Positions 18,747-28,351 of a stretch of DNA of 64,000 nt are shown here, piece by piece; the first letter of the stretch is position 1, and each line of letters opens with the position of its first letter. A program made the position numbers and the translations under genes. The stretch is from Mesorhizobium sp. STM 4661 (GTDB lineage: Bacteria; Pseudomonadota; Alphaproteobacteria; Rhizobiales; Rhizobiaceae). The stretch covers positions 1 to 64,000 of the forward strand of contig NZ_CAAF010000049.1 in the NCBI RefSeq assembly GCF_000359125.1. Reading direction: 5' to 3'. A model generated the notes under the pieces. It was not told the DNA's origin. It saw only the letters and a list, made by a program, of their open reading frames with translations, and made no database searches.

Positions 18747-19681
18747 TCGAGATCGAAGGCATTACCAAGCGCTATGACGCGACGACCGTCGTCGACGACG
18801 TGTCGATGGTGATAGAACCACGCACCATCGCCGTGATTGTCGGCACTTCCGGCTCCGGCAAGACGACGCTGCTACGCATGATCAACCGCCTGGTCGAGCC
18901 GACCTCAGGCGTCATCAAGCTCGACGGCGCCGACAACCGTTCGCTGCCCGGCTACGAGCTGCGCCGCAGCATCGGCTACGCCATCCAGGGCCACGGCCTG
19001 TTCCCGCACCGCACGGTGGCGCAGAACATCGCCACAGTCCCGGTGCTGCTCGGCTGGGACAAGGCTCGCATCAAGGCCCGCGTCGAAGAGTTGATGACCC
19101 TCTACCAGCTCGACCCCGAGGCGTTCGGGCCGCGCTATCCGCACGAGCTTTCCGGCGGTCAGCAGCAACGCGTCGGCGTTGCCCGCGCGCTCGCCGCCGA
19201 GCCCAACGTGCTGTTGATGGACGAACCATTTGGTGCGCTGGACCCGATCATCCGCAACAAGGCGCAGGAGGATCTGCTGGCGATCCAGAAGCGCTTCGGC
19301 ACCACCATCATCCTCGTCACCCACGACATGGAGGAGGCGGTGCATATGGGCGGCAAGATCGCGGTCATGGATGCCGGCAAGCTGGTGCAATATGCCAAGC
19401 CGGCCGAGATCCTGGCGAAGCCGGCCAGCGCCTTCGTCGAGACGCTGGTCGGCGCCAGCGAAAAACCGTTCCGCCTGCTGTCGCTTGGCCGCGTGCGCGA
19501 CGCGGTGGAGAAGGGGACCGCCGAAGGCGAGGCGATCCCCGGCGACGCCAGCCAGCGCGACGCATTGGCCGAGTTGCTGTGGTCCGGCCGCCCGGCGCTG
19601 CCGGTGAAAGGCGATGACGGCAAGCCGCTCGGCCGCGTCACCGTGGACGGGCTGGTAAAGCGCGCGGCGAGGCCGGCATGA
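18743..19681 (+). CDS. ABC transporter ATP-binding protein, OpuCA/YehX-like
   Basis: The 312-residue ATPase energises the importer. Walker A is GTSGSGKTTLL (about residues 34-44), the Q-loop lies in YAIQGHGLFPHR, the signature is LSGGQQQRVGVARAL (about 136-150), Walker B is VLLMDEPFGALD and the switch His is in LVTHDMEEA. A C-terminal extension of about 60 residues is shorter than the tandem CBS domains of OpuCA. It overlaps both flanking permease genes by four bases, so translation is coupled along the operon. Confidence 0.95.
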   Translation: MIEIEGITKRYDATTVVDDVSMVIEPRTIAVIVGTSGSGKTTLLRMINRLVEPTSGVIKLDGADNRSLPGYELRRSIGYAIQGHGLFPHRTVAQNIATVPVLLGWDKARIKARVEELMTLYQLDPEAFGPRYPHELSGGQQQRVGVARALAAEPNVLLMDEPFGALDPIIRNKAQEDLLAIQKRFGTTIILVTHDMEEAVHMGGKIAVMDAGKLVQYAKPAEILAKPASAFVETLVGASEKPFRLLSLGRVRDAVEKGTAEGEAIPGDASQRDALAELLWSGRPALPVKGDDGKPLGRVTVDGLVKRAARPA

Positions 19682-20427
19682 AGGCCTGGCTCCCATCGCT
19701 GCTCAGGCTTGCGCTGGTGGTATTGCTGGTCGCCTTCGTGACCAATCCAAGCTGGTTCGAACCGCTGCTGAAGCCGCTGACCGAGAACAACGCGCCGGCG
19801 ATCTACAATCAGGGCAGCCTTTTGACATTGACGCTGCTGCATCTGAGGACGGTGCTGATCGCCACGGTCGCCGCGACCATCGTCGCGGTGGCGCTGGCCA
19901 TCCTGGTCACCAGGCCGGCCGGCGTCGAATTCCTGCCGCTGTCGCGCAGCCTGGTCAATATCGGCCAGACCTTTCCGCCGGTGGCGGTGCTGGCGCTGGC
20001 CGTGCCGGCCGTCGGCTTCGGCGACAAGCCGACGCTGATCGCGCTGTTTCTCTATGGCCTGCTGCCGATCTTCGAAAACGCGCTGACCGGCCTGACGACG
20101 CTTCCCGGCAATGTGGTGGAAGCAGCGCGTGGCGCCGGCATGACCGGCTGGCAAAGGCTGATCAAGGTCGAGCTGCCGCTCAGCGCGCCGATCATCCTCG
20201 GCGGCATCCGGCTGTCGGTGGTTATCAGCTTGGCTACCGCGACGATCGGCTCGACGGTGGCGGCCAAGACCTTGGGTGAGGTGATCATCGCCGGCCTGCT
20301 GTCGAACAATCTCGCCTTTGTCCTGCAGGGGGGCCTGATCGTCGCGGCCCTTGCCGTGCTGATCTATGACGGGTTGTCGGCGATCGAGCGCTATACAGCG
20401 CGCCGCATGGGGCAGGAGACGGCGTAG
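19678..20427 (+). CDS. ABC transporter permease, YehW-like
   Basis: A 249-residue inner-membrane permease with about six hydrophobic segments. The coupling loop is NVVEAARGAGMTGWQRLIKVELPLSAPIILGG (EAA motif). It is the second permease of the OsmF/YehZYXW-type importer and overlaps the ATPase stop by four bases (ATGA). It lacks the N-terminal extension of the first permease, as expected for the YehW position, and ends the operon. Confidence 0.92.
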   Translation: MKAWLPSLLRLALVVLLVAFVTNPSWFEPLLKPLTENNAPAIYNQGSLLTLTLLHLRTVLIATVAATIVAVALAILVTRPAGVEFLPLSRSLVNIGQTFPPVAVLALAVPAVGFGDKPTLIALFLYGLLPIFENALTGLTTLPGNVVEAARGAGMTGWQRLIKVELPLSAPIILGGIRLSVVISLATATIGSTVAAKTLGEVIIAGLLSNNLAFVLQGGLIVAALAVLIYDGLSAIERYTARRMGQETA

Positions 20428-20450
20428 CCTTTCGGCGCGATCCTATTGGT

Positions 20451-20765
20451 TCATTGTCCGCTCGAACGGGCCGGGTGGTCTAGCGTCAGCTCGAGCCGGA
20501 CGCCGCCTTCGCCGACGGTCCAGCGGCGGCGGATGATCGCGAAATCATGTCGCGTGCCGGCTTGCACCAACGAGACAAGATCACCCGTGGCGCAATCGCT
20601 GCCGAGATCCAGCGCTTCGACAGCCTCGGCGATGCCTTGCTTGCTGGCATAATGTCTTGCGACGGCTGTGAGTGCGATGATCGCCGGCCCCCCCGTTGCG
20701 CAATCTTCGGGACTCGGCGATTGATTTGTCCGATGCCCCGATCTTTCTGCAGGAGTTCTCGCCAT
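20451..20765 (-). CDS. Hypothetical small protein, divergent from DUF2165 gene
   Basis: A 104-residue reading frame. Its C-terminal part (ALTAVARHYASKQGIAEAVE, then HDFAIIRRRWTVGEGGVRLE) has normal protein composition and looks like an alternating-strand domain, while the first 35 residues look random. The ATG at 20765 overlaps the ATG of the plus-strand gene by two bases, which is unusual and leaves no room for separate ribosome sites. I do not recognise the family. It may be a real gene, a decayed gene, or a chance frame. Confidence 0.4.
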   Translation of the reverse strand: MARTPAERSGHRTNQSPSPEDCATGGPAIIALTAVARHYASKQGIAEAVEALDLGSDCATGDLVSLVQAGTRHDFAIIRRRWTVGEGGVRLELTLDHPARSSGQ

Positions 20766-21264
20766 GACCTTGCGTTTCTCCAAGATCGTCATGTGTCTGT
20801 GTCTGGCGGTTTTCGCCTTCCTCGTCGCTTTCGGCAACATCACCGATTACGGTTCAAACTTTGCTTTTGTCCAGCACGTGCTGAGCATGGACACCACCTT
20901 TCCCGGCAACGCGCTGATGTATCGCTCGATCACCAACCCGTCGCTGTGGACGGCGGGCTACTGGCTGATCATCCTCGGCGAGGCGCTGACCTGCCTGCTC
21001 TATCTGATCGCCGCCTTGAATTTGTGGCAAGCGCGCAATGCCAGCGGGCAGGCTTTCAACGACGCCAAGAAATTCGCGGTCCTTGCCGCCACCCTGGGCT
21101 TTCTGATCTGGTACTTCGGTTTCATGGTGGTGGGCGGCGAGTGGTTCGCCATGTGGCAGTCCAGCATCTGGAACGGCCAGCAGAAGGCGTTCATGTTCTA
21201 CATGACCATGCTGGCGGTGCTGATTTTCGTTATCCAGCCTGACAGTGACCTGCGCAAAAGCTGA
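20764..21264 (+). CDS. DUF2165 family integral membrane protein
   Basis: A 166-residue protein with four hydrophobic segments (about residues 8-25, 65-85, 104-122 and 138-155), so an inner-membrane protein. SKIVMCLCLAVFAFLVAFGN near the start, YWLIILGEALTCLLYLIAAL and WFAMWQSSIWNGQQKAFMFY are features of the uncharacterised DUF2165 family. GCAGGAG precedes the ATG. It is transcribed alone ahead of hppA and its function is unknown. Confidence 0.88.
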   Translation: MTLRFSKIVMCLCLAVFAFLVAFGNITDYGSNFAFVQHVLSMDTTFPGNALMYRSITNPSLWTAGYWLIILGEALTCLLYLIAALNLWQARNASGQAFNDAKKFAVLAATLGFLIWYFGFMVVGGEWFAMWQSSIWNGQQKAFMFYMTMLAVLIFVIQPDSDLRKS

Positions 21265-21408
21265 GCAGGTCCCAGCTGATTTCAATCGATCTAATCGAGC
21301 GGCATCGCCGAAGGGCATGCCGTCCCCTACCACTTTTGGGCGAAAGCCGGGCAAAAACCGAACAATATCTTGACGTTCGCAGCCCTGTTTCGCATAAGCC
21401 GATGCGAA

Positions 21409-21441
21409 GGAAGCGGATTCCGCTTGGCGGAATCCGCTTCC
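21409..21441 (+). promoter_or_regulatory. hppA: Perfect 15-bp hairpin in the hppA leader
   Basis: GGAAGCGGATTCCGC (21409-21423), loop TTG, then GCGGAATCCGCTTCC (21427-21441). It is followed by CCGTCTCAAC rather than a T-run, so it is not a typical terminator for the upstream DUF2165 gene. It sits 57 bases before the hppA ATG and may act on transcript stability or as an operator. Confidence 0.6.
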
Positions 21442-21498
21442 CGTCTCAACGGCCCAGGGAGGGGTTCTTTTGGGCCATCAATCGAGGAAAATTCGGCA

Positions 21499-23640
21499 AT
21501 GACCATCATTTCCGCCGTCATCGCCTGCGGCCTGCTTTCGGTCCTTTACGCCATCTGGGCGACACGTTCGGTCCTTGCGGCCGACCAAGGCAATGCACGC
21601 ATGCAGGAAATCTCCGCGGCCATCCGCGAAGGCGCGCAGGCCTATCTGGCGCGCCAGTACACCACCATCGCCATCGTCGGCGTGGTCGTGCTGCTGCTCG
21701 CCTGGTGGCTGCTTTCGATCACCGCCGCCATCGGCTTCCTTATCGGCGCGGTGCTGTCGGGTGCGGCCGGCTTCATCGGCATGCATGTTTCGGTGCGCGC
21801 CAATGTGCGCACGGCGCAGGCGGCTTCCAACAGCCTCGCAGCCGGCCTCGAGATCGCCTTCAAGTCGGGCGCCATTACCGGCATGCTGGTTGCTGGCCTG
21901 GCCCTGCTTGGCGTTTCGATCTATTATTTGATCCTGACCCACTTCATGGGGCTTCAGCCCAACGACCGCATCGTCATCGACTCGCTGGTTTCGCTCGGCT
22001 TCGGCGCCTCGCTGATCTCGATCTTCGCCCGTCTCGGCGGCGGCATCTTCACCAAGGGCGCCGACGTCGGCGGCGATCTCGTCGGCAAGGTCGAAGCCGG
22101 CATTCCCGAAGACGATCCGCGCAACCCGGCCACCATCGCCGACAATGTCGGTGACAATGTCGGCGACTGCGCCGGCATGGCCGCCGACCTGTTCGAGACC
22201 TATGCCGTGACCGTGGTCGCCACCATGGTTCTCGCCGCCATCTTCTTCGGCGGCACGGCCGTTCTCGGCGCCACGATGCTCTATCCGCTGGCCATCTGCG
22301 GCGCCTGCATCCTGACCTCGATCGTCGGCACTTTCTTCGTCAAGCTCGGCTCCAACGGCTCGATCATGGGCGCGCTCTACAAGGGGCTGATCGTCACTGG
22401 CCTGCTGTCCATCGTCGGGCTCGGCGTCGCCACCTCGGTAACGCTCGGCTGGGGCGAGATCGGCACCGTCGCCGGCATGACCATTACCGGCAAGAACCTG
22501 TTCTTCTGCGGCCTGATCGGCCTGTTGGTGACCGGCCTCATCGTGGTGATCACCGAATACTACACCGGCACCAACAAGCGCCCGGTGAACTCCATTGCCC
22601 AGGCGTCGGTGACCGGTCACGGCACCAACGTCATCCAGGGCCTTGCGGTGTCGCTGGAATCGACGGCGCTTCCGGCGATCGTCATCGTCGGCGGCATCAT
22701 CTCCACCTACCAGCTTGCCGGCCTCTACGGCACTGCGATCGCGGTCACCACGATGCTCGGCCTCGCCGGCATGATCGTCGCCCTCGACGCCTTCGGTCCG
22801 GTCACCGACAATGCCGGCGGCATCGCCGAAATGGCCGGCCTGCCCAAGGAAGTGCGCCACTCGACCGACGCGCTCGACGCGGTCGGCAACACCACCAAGG
22901 CGGTGACCAAGGGCTACGCCATCGGTTCGGCCGGTCTCGGCGCGCTGGTGCTGTTCGCGGCCTACTCGAACGACCTGAAGTTCTTTGCCGCCAATGGCGA
23001 CAAATATCCCTACTTCCAGGGCATGGGCGAGGTCTCCTTCGACCTCTCCAATCCTTACGTCGTCGCCGGCCTGATCTTCGGCGGCATGATCCCCTATCTG
23101 TTCGGCGGCATCGCCATGACGGCCGTCGGCCGTGCGGCGGGCGCCATCGTCGAGGAAGTGCGCAAGCAGTTCCGCGAGGATCCGGGCATCATGGCCGGCA
23201 CGTCGAAGCCGAACTACGCGCGTGCGGTCGACCTTCTGACCAAGGCGGCGATCCGGGAGATGATCATCCCGTCGCTGCTGCCGGTGCTGGCGCCGCTCGT
23301 CGTTTATTTCGGCGTGCTGCTGATCTCGGGCTCGAAGGCCTCGGCCTTTGCAGCACTTGGCGCCTCGCTGCTCGGCGTCATCGTCAATGGCCTGTTCGTC
23401 GCCATCTCGATGACCTCCGGCGGCGGCGCCTGGGACAACGCGAAGAAGTCGTTCGAGGACGGCTTTGTCGACAAGGACGGCGTCAGGCATCTCAAGGGTT
23501 CCGAGGCGCACAAGGCCTCGGTGACCGGCGATACGGTTGGCGATCCCTACAAGGACACCGCCGGCCCGGCGGTCAACCCCGCGATCAAGATCACCAACAT
23601 TGTCGCCCTGCTGCTTCTGGCCGTGCTCGCGCACGGCTGA
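21499..23640 (+). CDS. hppA: Membrane-bound proton-translocating pyrophosphatase, K+-independent type
   Basis: Couples pyrophosphate hydrolysis to proton pumping across the membrane. The 713-residue protein has some 15-16 hydrophobic segments. The cytosolic active site includes [20 protein letters not shown] and [20 protein letters not shown]. In [10 protein letters not shown], Lys467 is the residue that replaces Ala in K+-independent H+-PPases, so K+ independence is predicted. The start at 21499 is preferred because GAGGAAAA lies just upstream and the first helix begins at once ([20 protein letters not shown]). A strong terminator follows. Confidence 0.97.
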   Translation: MTIISAVIACGLLSVLYAIWATRSVLAADQGNARMQEISAAIREGAQAYLARQYTTIAIVGVVVLLLAWWLLSITAAIGFLIGAVLSGAAGFIGMHVSVRANVRTAQAASNSLAAGLEIAFKSGAITGMLVAGLALLGVSIYYLILTHFMGLQPNDRIVIDSLVSLGFGASLISIFARLGGGIFTKGADVGGDLVGKVEAGIPEDDPRNPATIADNVGDNVGDCAGMAADLFETYAVTVVATMVLAAIFFGGTAVLGATMLYPLAICGACILTSIVGTFFVKLGSNGSIMGALYKGLIVTGLLSIVGLGVATSVTLGWGEIGTVAGMTITGKNLFFCGLIGLLVTGLIVVITEYYTGTNKRPVNSIAQASVTGHGTNVIQGLAVSLESTALPAIVIVGGIISTYQLAGLYGTAIAVTTMLGLAGMIVALDAFGPVTDNAGGIAEMAGLPKEVRHSTDALDAVGNTTKAVTKGYAIGSAGLGALVLFAAYSNDLKFFAANGDKYPYFQGMGEVSFDLSNPYVVAGLIFGGMIPYLFGGIAMTAVGRAAGAIVEEVRKQFREDPGIMAGTSKPNYARAVDLLTKAAIREMIIPSLLPVLAPLVVYFGVLLISGSKASAFAALGASLLGVIVNGLFVAISMTSGGGAWDNAKKSFEDGFVDKDGVRHLKGSEAHKASVTGDTVGDPYKDTAGPAVNPAIKITNIVALLLLAVLAHG

Positions 23641-23666
23641 CCACACAGGACTATCGGTCCAAACAA

Positions 23667-23698
23667 AAACCCGCCGGAGCGATCCGGCGGGTTTTTTG
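23667..23698. terminator. Bidirectional-looking terminator between hppA and the BamE-like gene
   Basis: AACCCGCCGGA (23668-23678) pairs with TCCGGCGGGTT around a GCGA loop, and TTTTTGTT follows on the plus strand. The minus strand carries GTTTTTG after the stem, so it can serve both convergent genes. Confidence 0.92.
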
Positions 23699-23740
23699 TT
23701 GCCTGATTCTGATGCCGCGCGGCGAAGCGCCGGGCAGGGA

Positions 23741-24265
23741 TCACATGCCGGGCGACGATCCGCCGCCGGGGATGCCGGGTGCCAGCTTGCTGGCGCCGTT
23801 GATGATCTGGCTGAGGAAGTTCTGGTCCTTGCCGCCGGTCGGCGTGGTGCGCGAGATGAAGTCGAACACCTTGCCGTCCTTCATGCCGTAATTGGCGATC
23901 TGGGTGACGCGCCCGTCCTCGCCGAAATACACCGCCAGCACTTTCTGGTCGACCAGACGCGGCTTGTCGAAGGCGACGTAACGCTTGCGCGTCTGCGAAA
24001 TGTAATAGAAGGCCTCATTGTCGAATGTGGCTGTCGTCGACGGCGTGCCGAGCGCCAGCAGCACCTGTTCGCGGCTGGAGCCGACCGGAACCGAGTCGAT
24101 CGCCTGCTGGTCGATCACATAACCCTGAGTCAGCGTCTCGCTCGGATTGAGATCGCCGACCATCTTGGACGAATTGCAGGCGGAAAGCGCGGAAGCGACC
24201 ACCAGCAGCGAAATCACGCTGGCGGACCTGGGCAGAAAAATCGACTTGAATTTCAGCGCGCGCAA
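23741..24265 (-). CDS. bamE: Outer membrane protein assembly lipoprotein, BamE/OmlA (SmpA) family
   Basis: Small outer-membrane lipoprotein of the beta-barrel assembly complex. The 174-residue product has a signal peptide ending in a lipobox (ASALSAC, Cys about residue 27). The SmpA/OmlA domain shows QAIDSVPVGSSREQVLLALG followed by TPSTTATFDNEAFYYIS. A TTG start at 24265 is proposed because AAGGAG lies six bases upstream of it and the signal peptide then begins correctly. An ATG at 24355 would add 30 residues that are not signal-like. It is divergent from the bc1 chaperone gene, as in other alphaproteobacteria. Confidence 0.88.
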   Translation of the reverse strand: MRALKFKSIFLPRSASVISLLVVASALSACNSSKMVGDLNPSETLTQGYVIDQQAIDSVPVGSSREQVLLALGTPSTTATFDNEAFYYISQTRKRYVAFDKPRLVDQKVLAVYFGEDGRVTQIANYGMKDGKVFDFISRTTPTGGKDQNFLSQIINGASKLAPGIPGGGSSPGM

Positions 24266-24380
24266 CAACAACTCCTTCAAACTGCCGCAACTTGCGCTGG
24301 GCCGCAAAACCGGTAAACCAGCTTGCTTGCCGATGCAACAAGGCCATTTCAACAAACGGTCCCCGGGAGACCACCCTCAA

Positions 24381-24923
24381 ATGTTCCAGCGCCTTTTTGG
24401 TCGCGAACGTCACGCCAACCGCGCTATCACCGAGGCGCTTTACGCACAAATCGTGGCATCCGCGCGGCAAACCGTGTTTTATTCCGACTGGAATGTACCG
24501 GACACGCCGCTCGGCCGTTTCGAGATGCTGTCGCTGCACATGTTCCTGCTTCAGCACCGGCTGCGCGGTCAGCAAGGTGCTGCCGGAGAGGTCGCACAGG
24601 TGCTGATCGACGAGTTCTTCCTGGATGTCGAGCATTCGCTGCGGGAACTGGGCATCGGCGATGTCGGCGTGCCGAAACGCATGAAGAAACTGGCGAAGAT
24701 GTTCTATGGCCGCACGGCAGCCTATGACGACGCCCTGGAACGAAACGACGACGACGCGCTTGCCGCCGCTCTTGCCCGCAATGTCAGGCCGGATGCCGGC
24801 GTTTGGCCGCAAGCCGCGCAACTGGCAAGCTACGTGGTCGAGGCCGACAGGCATCTCGCGGAACGGCCGGCCGAATCGATCGTTTCCGGTACGGTGACTT
24901 TTCCTGTGGCCAAATCAGGCTAA
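24381..24923 (+). CDS. Ubiquinol-cytochrome c chaperone family protein
   Basis: A 180-residue protein of the UQCC/CBP3 chaperone family, which assists assembly of the cytochrome bc1 complex. The pattern MFQRLFGRE at the start, WNVPDTPLGRFEMLSLHMFL (about residues 34-53) and LIDEFFLDVEHSLRELGIGD (about 70-89) match the family. GVPKRMKKLAKMFYGR follows. The ATG at 24381 is chosen over 24147 because the upstream extension is antisense to the BamE gene. It is followed 11 bases later by the DUF177 gene, a conserved pairing. Confidence 0.88.
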   Translation: MFQRLFGRERHANRAITEALYAQIVASARQTVFYSDWNVPDTPLGRFEMLSLHMFLLQHRLRGQQGAAGEVAQVLIDEFFLDVEHSLRELGIGDVGVPKRMKKLAKMFYGRTAAYDDALERNDDDALAAALARNVRPDAGVWPQAAQLASYVVEADRHLAERPAESIVSGTVTFPVAKSG

Positions 24924-24934
24924 AGGAGAGGAAG

Positions 24935-25483
24935 ATGAAAGATGCTGACACCCATAGCCCCGTGTCCTTCGTGGCGAATGTCGCCCGCCTGCCGCAAAAG
25001 GGGCTGCCGGTGGTGATCGACGCCGATGCCGGGCAGCGCGCGGCACTTGCCAGCGAACACGATCTGCTTTCGGTCGAAAACTACCGCGCCGACCTTCTGG
25101 TGACGCCATGGAAGCGCAACGGCGTGAAGGTCAGCGGTCGTGTCGAGGCTGACATCACGCAGGCCTGTATCGTCACCCTCGATCCCGTCGAGGCCCATGT
25201 CGACGAGGCGGTCGAGGCACTGTTTCTACCGCAAGAGTCCAAGCTCGGGCGGCAGGGTTTCGAGGGTGGCGGCGAAATCCTGCTCGACGCCGAAGGGCCG
25301 GACGGTCCCGAAACTTTTTCCGGCGACACGATCGATGTCGGGGCGCTTGCCGAACAGTTCTTTGGACTGGCGATCGACCCCTATCCGCGCAAGCAAGGCG
25401 TGTCGCTGGAGGCCGCCGGCGATGCCGAGCCCACGGAGAACGAATTCCAGCAAAAGCTGCGTTCCCTGCTGGGAAAATCCTAA
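24935..25483 (+). CDS. DUF177 (YceD-like) domain protein
   Basis: A 182-residue cytosolic protein of the YceD family, linked in other organisms to 23S rRNA and phospholipid synthesis gene neighbourhoods. The middle shows VSGRVEADITQACIVTLDPVEAHVDEAVEALF, the family core with the conserved Cys. The C-terminus has ALAEQFFGLAIDPYPRKQGV, typical of the alphaproteobacterial version. AGGAGAGGAAG precedes the ATG at 24935. It lies between the bc1 chaperone and plsX, an order conserved in rhizobia. Confidence 0.88.
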   Translation: MKDADTHSPVSFVANVARLPQKGLPVVIDADAGQRAALASEHDLLSVENYRADLLVTPWKRNGVKVSGRVEADITQACIVTLDPVEAHVDEAVEALFLPQESKLGRQGFEGGGEILLDAEGPDGPETFSGDTIDVGALAEQFFGLAIDPYPRKQGVSLEAAGDAEPTENEFQQKLRSLLGKS

Positions 25484-25613
25484 AAGCCACTCCAATCGGA
25501 GAAAAGCCGGTTGTGCGGCAGCCCAAAAACGCTATTTTCGCCGAACCTTCGCGAGCCCCGAACCATCGCAAGCGCCAGGCGCTCGCTCAAGCAAAACGTG
25601 AGATGAATACCGC

Positions 25614-26684
25614 GTGATCAGGATTTCCATCGATGCCATGGGCGGCGATCACGGACCAAGCGTGGTTATCCCGGCGCTCATGACGGTCGCGACCCGGCGT
25701 CCCGACATCCGCTTCGTCATTTATGGTCGTGAGGAGGCGGTGCGCCCCGAGCTCGCCAAATTCCCCAAGCTGGCGCAGGTGAGCGAGTTCATCCACTGCG
25801 AGATATCGGTCAGGATGGACGACAAGCCGAGCCAGGCGCTGCGCCATGGCCGCTGGAAGTCGTCGATGTGGAAAGCGGTCGAGGCGGTCAAATCAGGCAC
25901 CGCTGACGCCTGTATCTCGGCCGGCAACACCGGCGCCTTGATGGCGATGTCGAAATTCTGCCTGCGCACCATGGCGACGATAGATCGCCCGGCGATCGCC
26001 GCACTTTGGCCGACATTGCGCGGCGAAAGCGTGGTGCTGGACGTTGGCGCCACCATCGGCGCCGACGCGCATCAGCTGATTGATTTTGCGATTCTGGGCA
26101 CCGGCATGGCGCGCTCGGTTTTCGGCATCGAACGGCCGAGCGTCGGCCTGCTCAATGTCGGTGTCGAGGAGATCAAGGGCCAGGAAGAGGTCAAGGAGGC
26201 GGGTCGCATGCTGCGCGAGGCCAACATGGCCTCGATGAACTACCACGGCTTCGTCGAAGGCGACGACATCGGCAAGGGCGCCGTCGACGTGGTCGTCACC
26301 GAAGGATTCGCCGGCAACATCGCGCTGAAGACGGCGGAAGGCACGGTAAGACAGATCGCCGGTTACCTGCGCACAGCGATGAACAGGACGCTGATGGCCA
26401 GGATCGGCTATATTTTTGCCAAGGGTGCCTTCGATCGCCTGCGTGAAAAGATGGATGTTGGCCGCTCCAACGGCGGCGTCTTCCTGGGGCTGAACGGCAT
26501 TGTGGTGAAAAGTCATGGCGGGGCTGATTCGGATGGCTTCGCGGCGGCGATCGAGCTCGGCTACGATATGGTGCGCAACAATCTGCTCGACCGCATCGAG
26601 GCCGATCTCGACCTGTTCCATGCGCGCAATCCGCATGCCCAGACCAACAGGAAATCCGACGTCGTTGCCGACGCAAAGGAATAG
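25614..26684 (+). CDS. plsX: Phosphate acyltransferase PlsX
   Basis: Transfers acyl groups from acyl-ACP to phosphate, giving the acyl-phosphate used by PlsY in phospholipid synthesis. The 356-residue protein begins [20 protein letters not shown], the family hallmark, and has [34 protein letters not shown] and [21 protein letters not shown] start at 25614 is chosen as it lies immediately before the conserved N-terminus. The gene is followed nine bases later by fabH. Confidence 0.97.
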   Translation: MIRISIDAMGGDHGPSVVIPALMTVATRRPDIRFVIYGREEAVRPELAKFPKLAQVSEFIHCEISVRMDDKPSQALRHGRWKSSMWKAVEAVKSGTADACISAGNTGALMAMSKFCLRTMATIDRPAIAALWPTLRGESVVLDVGATIGADAHQLIDFAILGTGMARSVFGIERPSVGLLNVGVEEIKGQEEVKEAGRMLREANMASMNYHGFVEGDDIGKGAVDVVVTEGFAGNIALKTAEGTVRQIAGYLRTAMNRTLMARIGYIFAKGAFDRLREKMDVGRSNGGVFLGLNGIVVKSHGGADSDGFAAAIELGYDMVRNNLLDRIEADLDLFHARNPHAQTNRKSDVVADAKE

Positions 26685-26693
26685 GAAAAAGCA

Positions 26694-27665
26694 TTGATCA
26701 GATCAGTCGTGCGCGGCATGGGTGCCGCGCTGCCCCGCCGCATCATGAAGAATGCCGATTTCGAAGGCATGGTCGAGACGTCGGACGAATGGATCGCTCA
26801 GCGCACCGGCATCCGCCAGCGCCATATCGCGGCCGACGACGAGACGACGGCTTCGCTCGGCGAGGCGGCGGCGCGCGCCGCCCTCGACGATGCCGGCCTG
26901 ACGCCTGACGACATCGACCTGATCGTGCTGGCGACCTCGACGCCCAACAACACCTTTCCGGCGACCGCCGTCGAGATCCAGAACCGGCTGGGCATGCATC
27001 ATGGCTTTGCCTTCGACCTGCAGGCGGTGTGCTCGGGCTTCGTCTATGCGGTGACGACCGCTGATCTTTATATCCGCGGCGGCCTGGCCAAACGGGTCCT
27101 GGTGATCGGCTCGGAAACCTTCTCGCGCATTCTCGACTGGAGCGACCGCTCGACCTGCGTCCTGTTCGGCGACGGTGCCGGCGCCATGGTCCTGGAAGCG
27201 GGAGAGGGAGCGGGCAGCATCGCCGATCGCGGCGTGCTGGCGGCCAGCCTGCGCTCCGACGGCACCCACAAGGACAAGCTCTACGTCGACGGCGGACCGT
27301 CGACCACCGGAACTGTTGGGCATCTCAGAATGGAAGGCCGCGAAGTGTTCAAGCATGCGGTCGGCATGATCACCGATGTCATCGAGGCGACGTTCTCGGC
27401 GGCCGGCATCACCGCTGAGGATCTCGACTGGTTCGTGCCGCATCAGGCCAATAAACGGATTATTGACGCTTCCGCTAAAAAGCTCGGGATAGCTGAGCAA
27501 AAGGTGGTGGTTACGGTCGATTTGCACGGTAACACCTCAGCGGCTTCCGTGCCGCTGGCCCTCTCGGCGGCCGTTGCCGATGGGCGCATCCAGAAGGGCG
27601 ATCTGGTGCTGCTCGAGGCGATGGGCGGTGGTTTCACCTGGGGCGCGGTTTTGCTCCGCTGGTAA
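26694..27665 (+). CDS. fabH: 3-oxoacyl-[acyl-carrier-protein] synthase III
   Basis: Starts fatty-acid chains by condensing acetyl-CoA with malonyl-ACP. The 323-residue thiolase-fold enzyme has the catalytic triad Cys in [12 protein letters not shown], His in [14 protein letters not shown] and Asn in [10 protein letters not shown]. It ends [13 protein letters not shown] as usual. The start is a TTG at 26694, with AGGAAAAAG just upstream. The first ATG downstream would truncate the conserved first strand. It is co-transcribed with plsX. Confidence 0.97.
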   Translation: MIRSVVRGMGAALPRRIMKNADFEGMVETSDEWIAQRTGIRQRHIAADDETTASLGEAAARAALDDAGLTPDDIDLIVLATSTPNNTFPATAVEIQNRLGMHHGFAFDLQAVCSGFVYAVTTADLYIRGGLAKRVLVIGSETFSRILDWSDRSTCVLFGDGAGAMVLEAGEGAGSIADRGVLAASLRSDGTHKDKLYVDGGPSTTGTVGHLRMEGREVFKHAVGMITDVIEATFSAAGITAEDLDWFVPHQANKRIIDASAKKLGIAEQKVVVTVDLHGNTSAASVPLALSAAVADGRIQKGDLVLLEAMGGGFTWGAVLLRW

Positions 27666-27768
27666 GTGCCGAACGGACAGGTTCGGTCCTTGACCTTGAC
27701 GGATCAATTACTTAGGCTCTGCCTTTGCTTGTATCGATTTATGTTTTTGAGCTGATGGGACGGTTCGC

Positions 27769-28092
27769 ATGGGGGGAAAGACACTTACGCGCGCCGACCT
27801 TGCTGAAGCCGTTTACCGCAAGGTCGGCTTGTCGCGTACTGAATCGGCTGAACTCGTCGAAGCGGTTCTGGACGAAATTTGCGACGCGATCGTCCGCGGC
27901 GAGACGGTGAAACTGTCGTCTTTCGCGACATTCCATGTCCGTTCCAAGAACGAGCGCATCGGGCGCAATCCCAAGACCGGTGAAGAAGTGCCGATCCTGC
28001 CGCGCCGTGTGATGACCTTCAAATCGTCCAACGTACTGAAGAGCCGCATCCTGCGCTCCCACCAGAGCAGCAAGGCCAAGGGCGGCAGATAG
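27769..28092 (+). CDS. ihfA: Integration host factor subunit alpha
   Basis: DNA-bending nucleoid protein that pairs with IhfB. The 107-residue product has the HU/IHF fold. [20 protein letters not shown] opens the dimerisation helices, [20 protein letters not shown] lies ahead of the DNA-binding arm, and the arm itself is [20 protein letters not shown] with the intercalating Pro. The arm sequence favours the alpha subunit over HU. It is located between fabH and a MerR gene, the usual rhizobial order. Confidence 0.95.
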   Translation: MGGKTLTRADLAEAVYRKVGLSRTESAELVEAVLDEICDAIVRGETVKLSSFATFHVRSKNERIGRNPKTGEEVPILPRRVMTFKSSNVLKSRILRSHQSSKAKGGR

Positions 28093-28261
28093 CCCGAAAG
28101 CGGCTGGTGTCCGTCGTCGTCGCGGGCTTTCAGATCCCGGATCGCTTCAAGCTTCGGTTGAAAACCGCTGCCCCTTTGACGCCGGGCTTGAATGTTGTTT
28201 CATAAACCGCTGAAATGGGGCCCGATTCGGCAGGACGGCCGGATCGGAATGGTTCTTTGTT

Positions 28262-28332
28262 GAGCATGATCGTGTCCGAAGGCCGGTTCCCCACTTTTTG
28301 CTACGCTGACCTTCGGTTCGGGGATCATGCTC
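28262..28332. repeat. RIME-like intergenic palindromic element
   Basis: GAGCATGATC (28262-28271) and GATCATGCTC (28323-28332) form the outer arms. CCGAAGG and CCTTCGG pair inside. The organisation matches the Rhizobium-specific intergenic mosaic elements (RIME) known from rhizobia. A related element is at 58897-58944. It lies 20 bases before the MerR gene start. Confidence 0.75.
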
Positions 28333-28351
28333 TAGCGTGAGGATTTTGCCC

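Noticed and set aside
21478-23646. 722-residue minus-strand frame opposite hppA
   Set aside because: The composition (very high Asp, Gly, His, Arg) is the antisense pattern of a hydrophobic membrane protein gene. hppA on the plus strand is certain.
28093-28261. tRNA or small RNA gene between ihfA and MerR
   Set aside because: No cloverleaf was found there. The only tRNA in the window is at 31661-31737.
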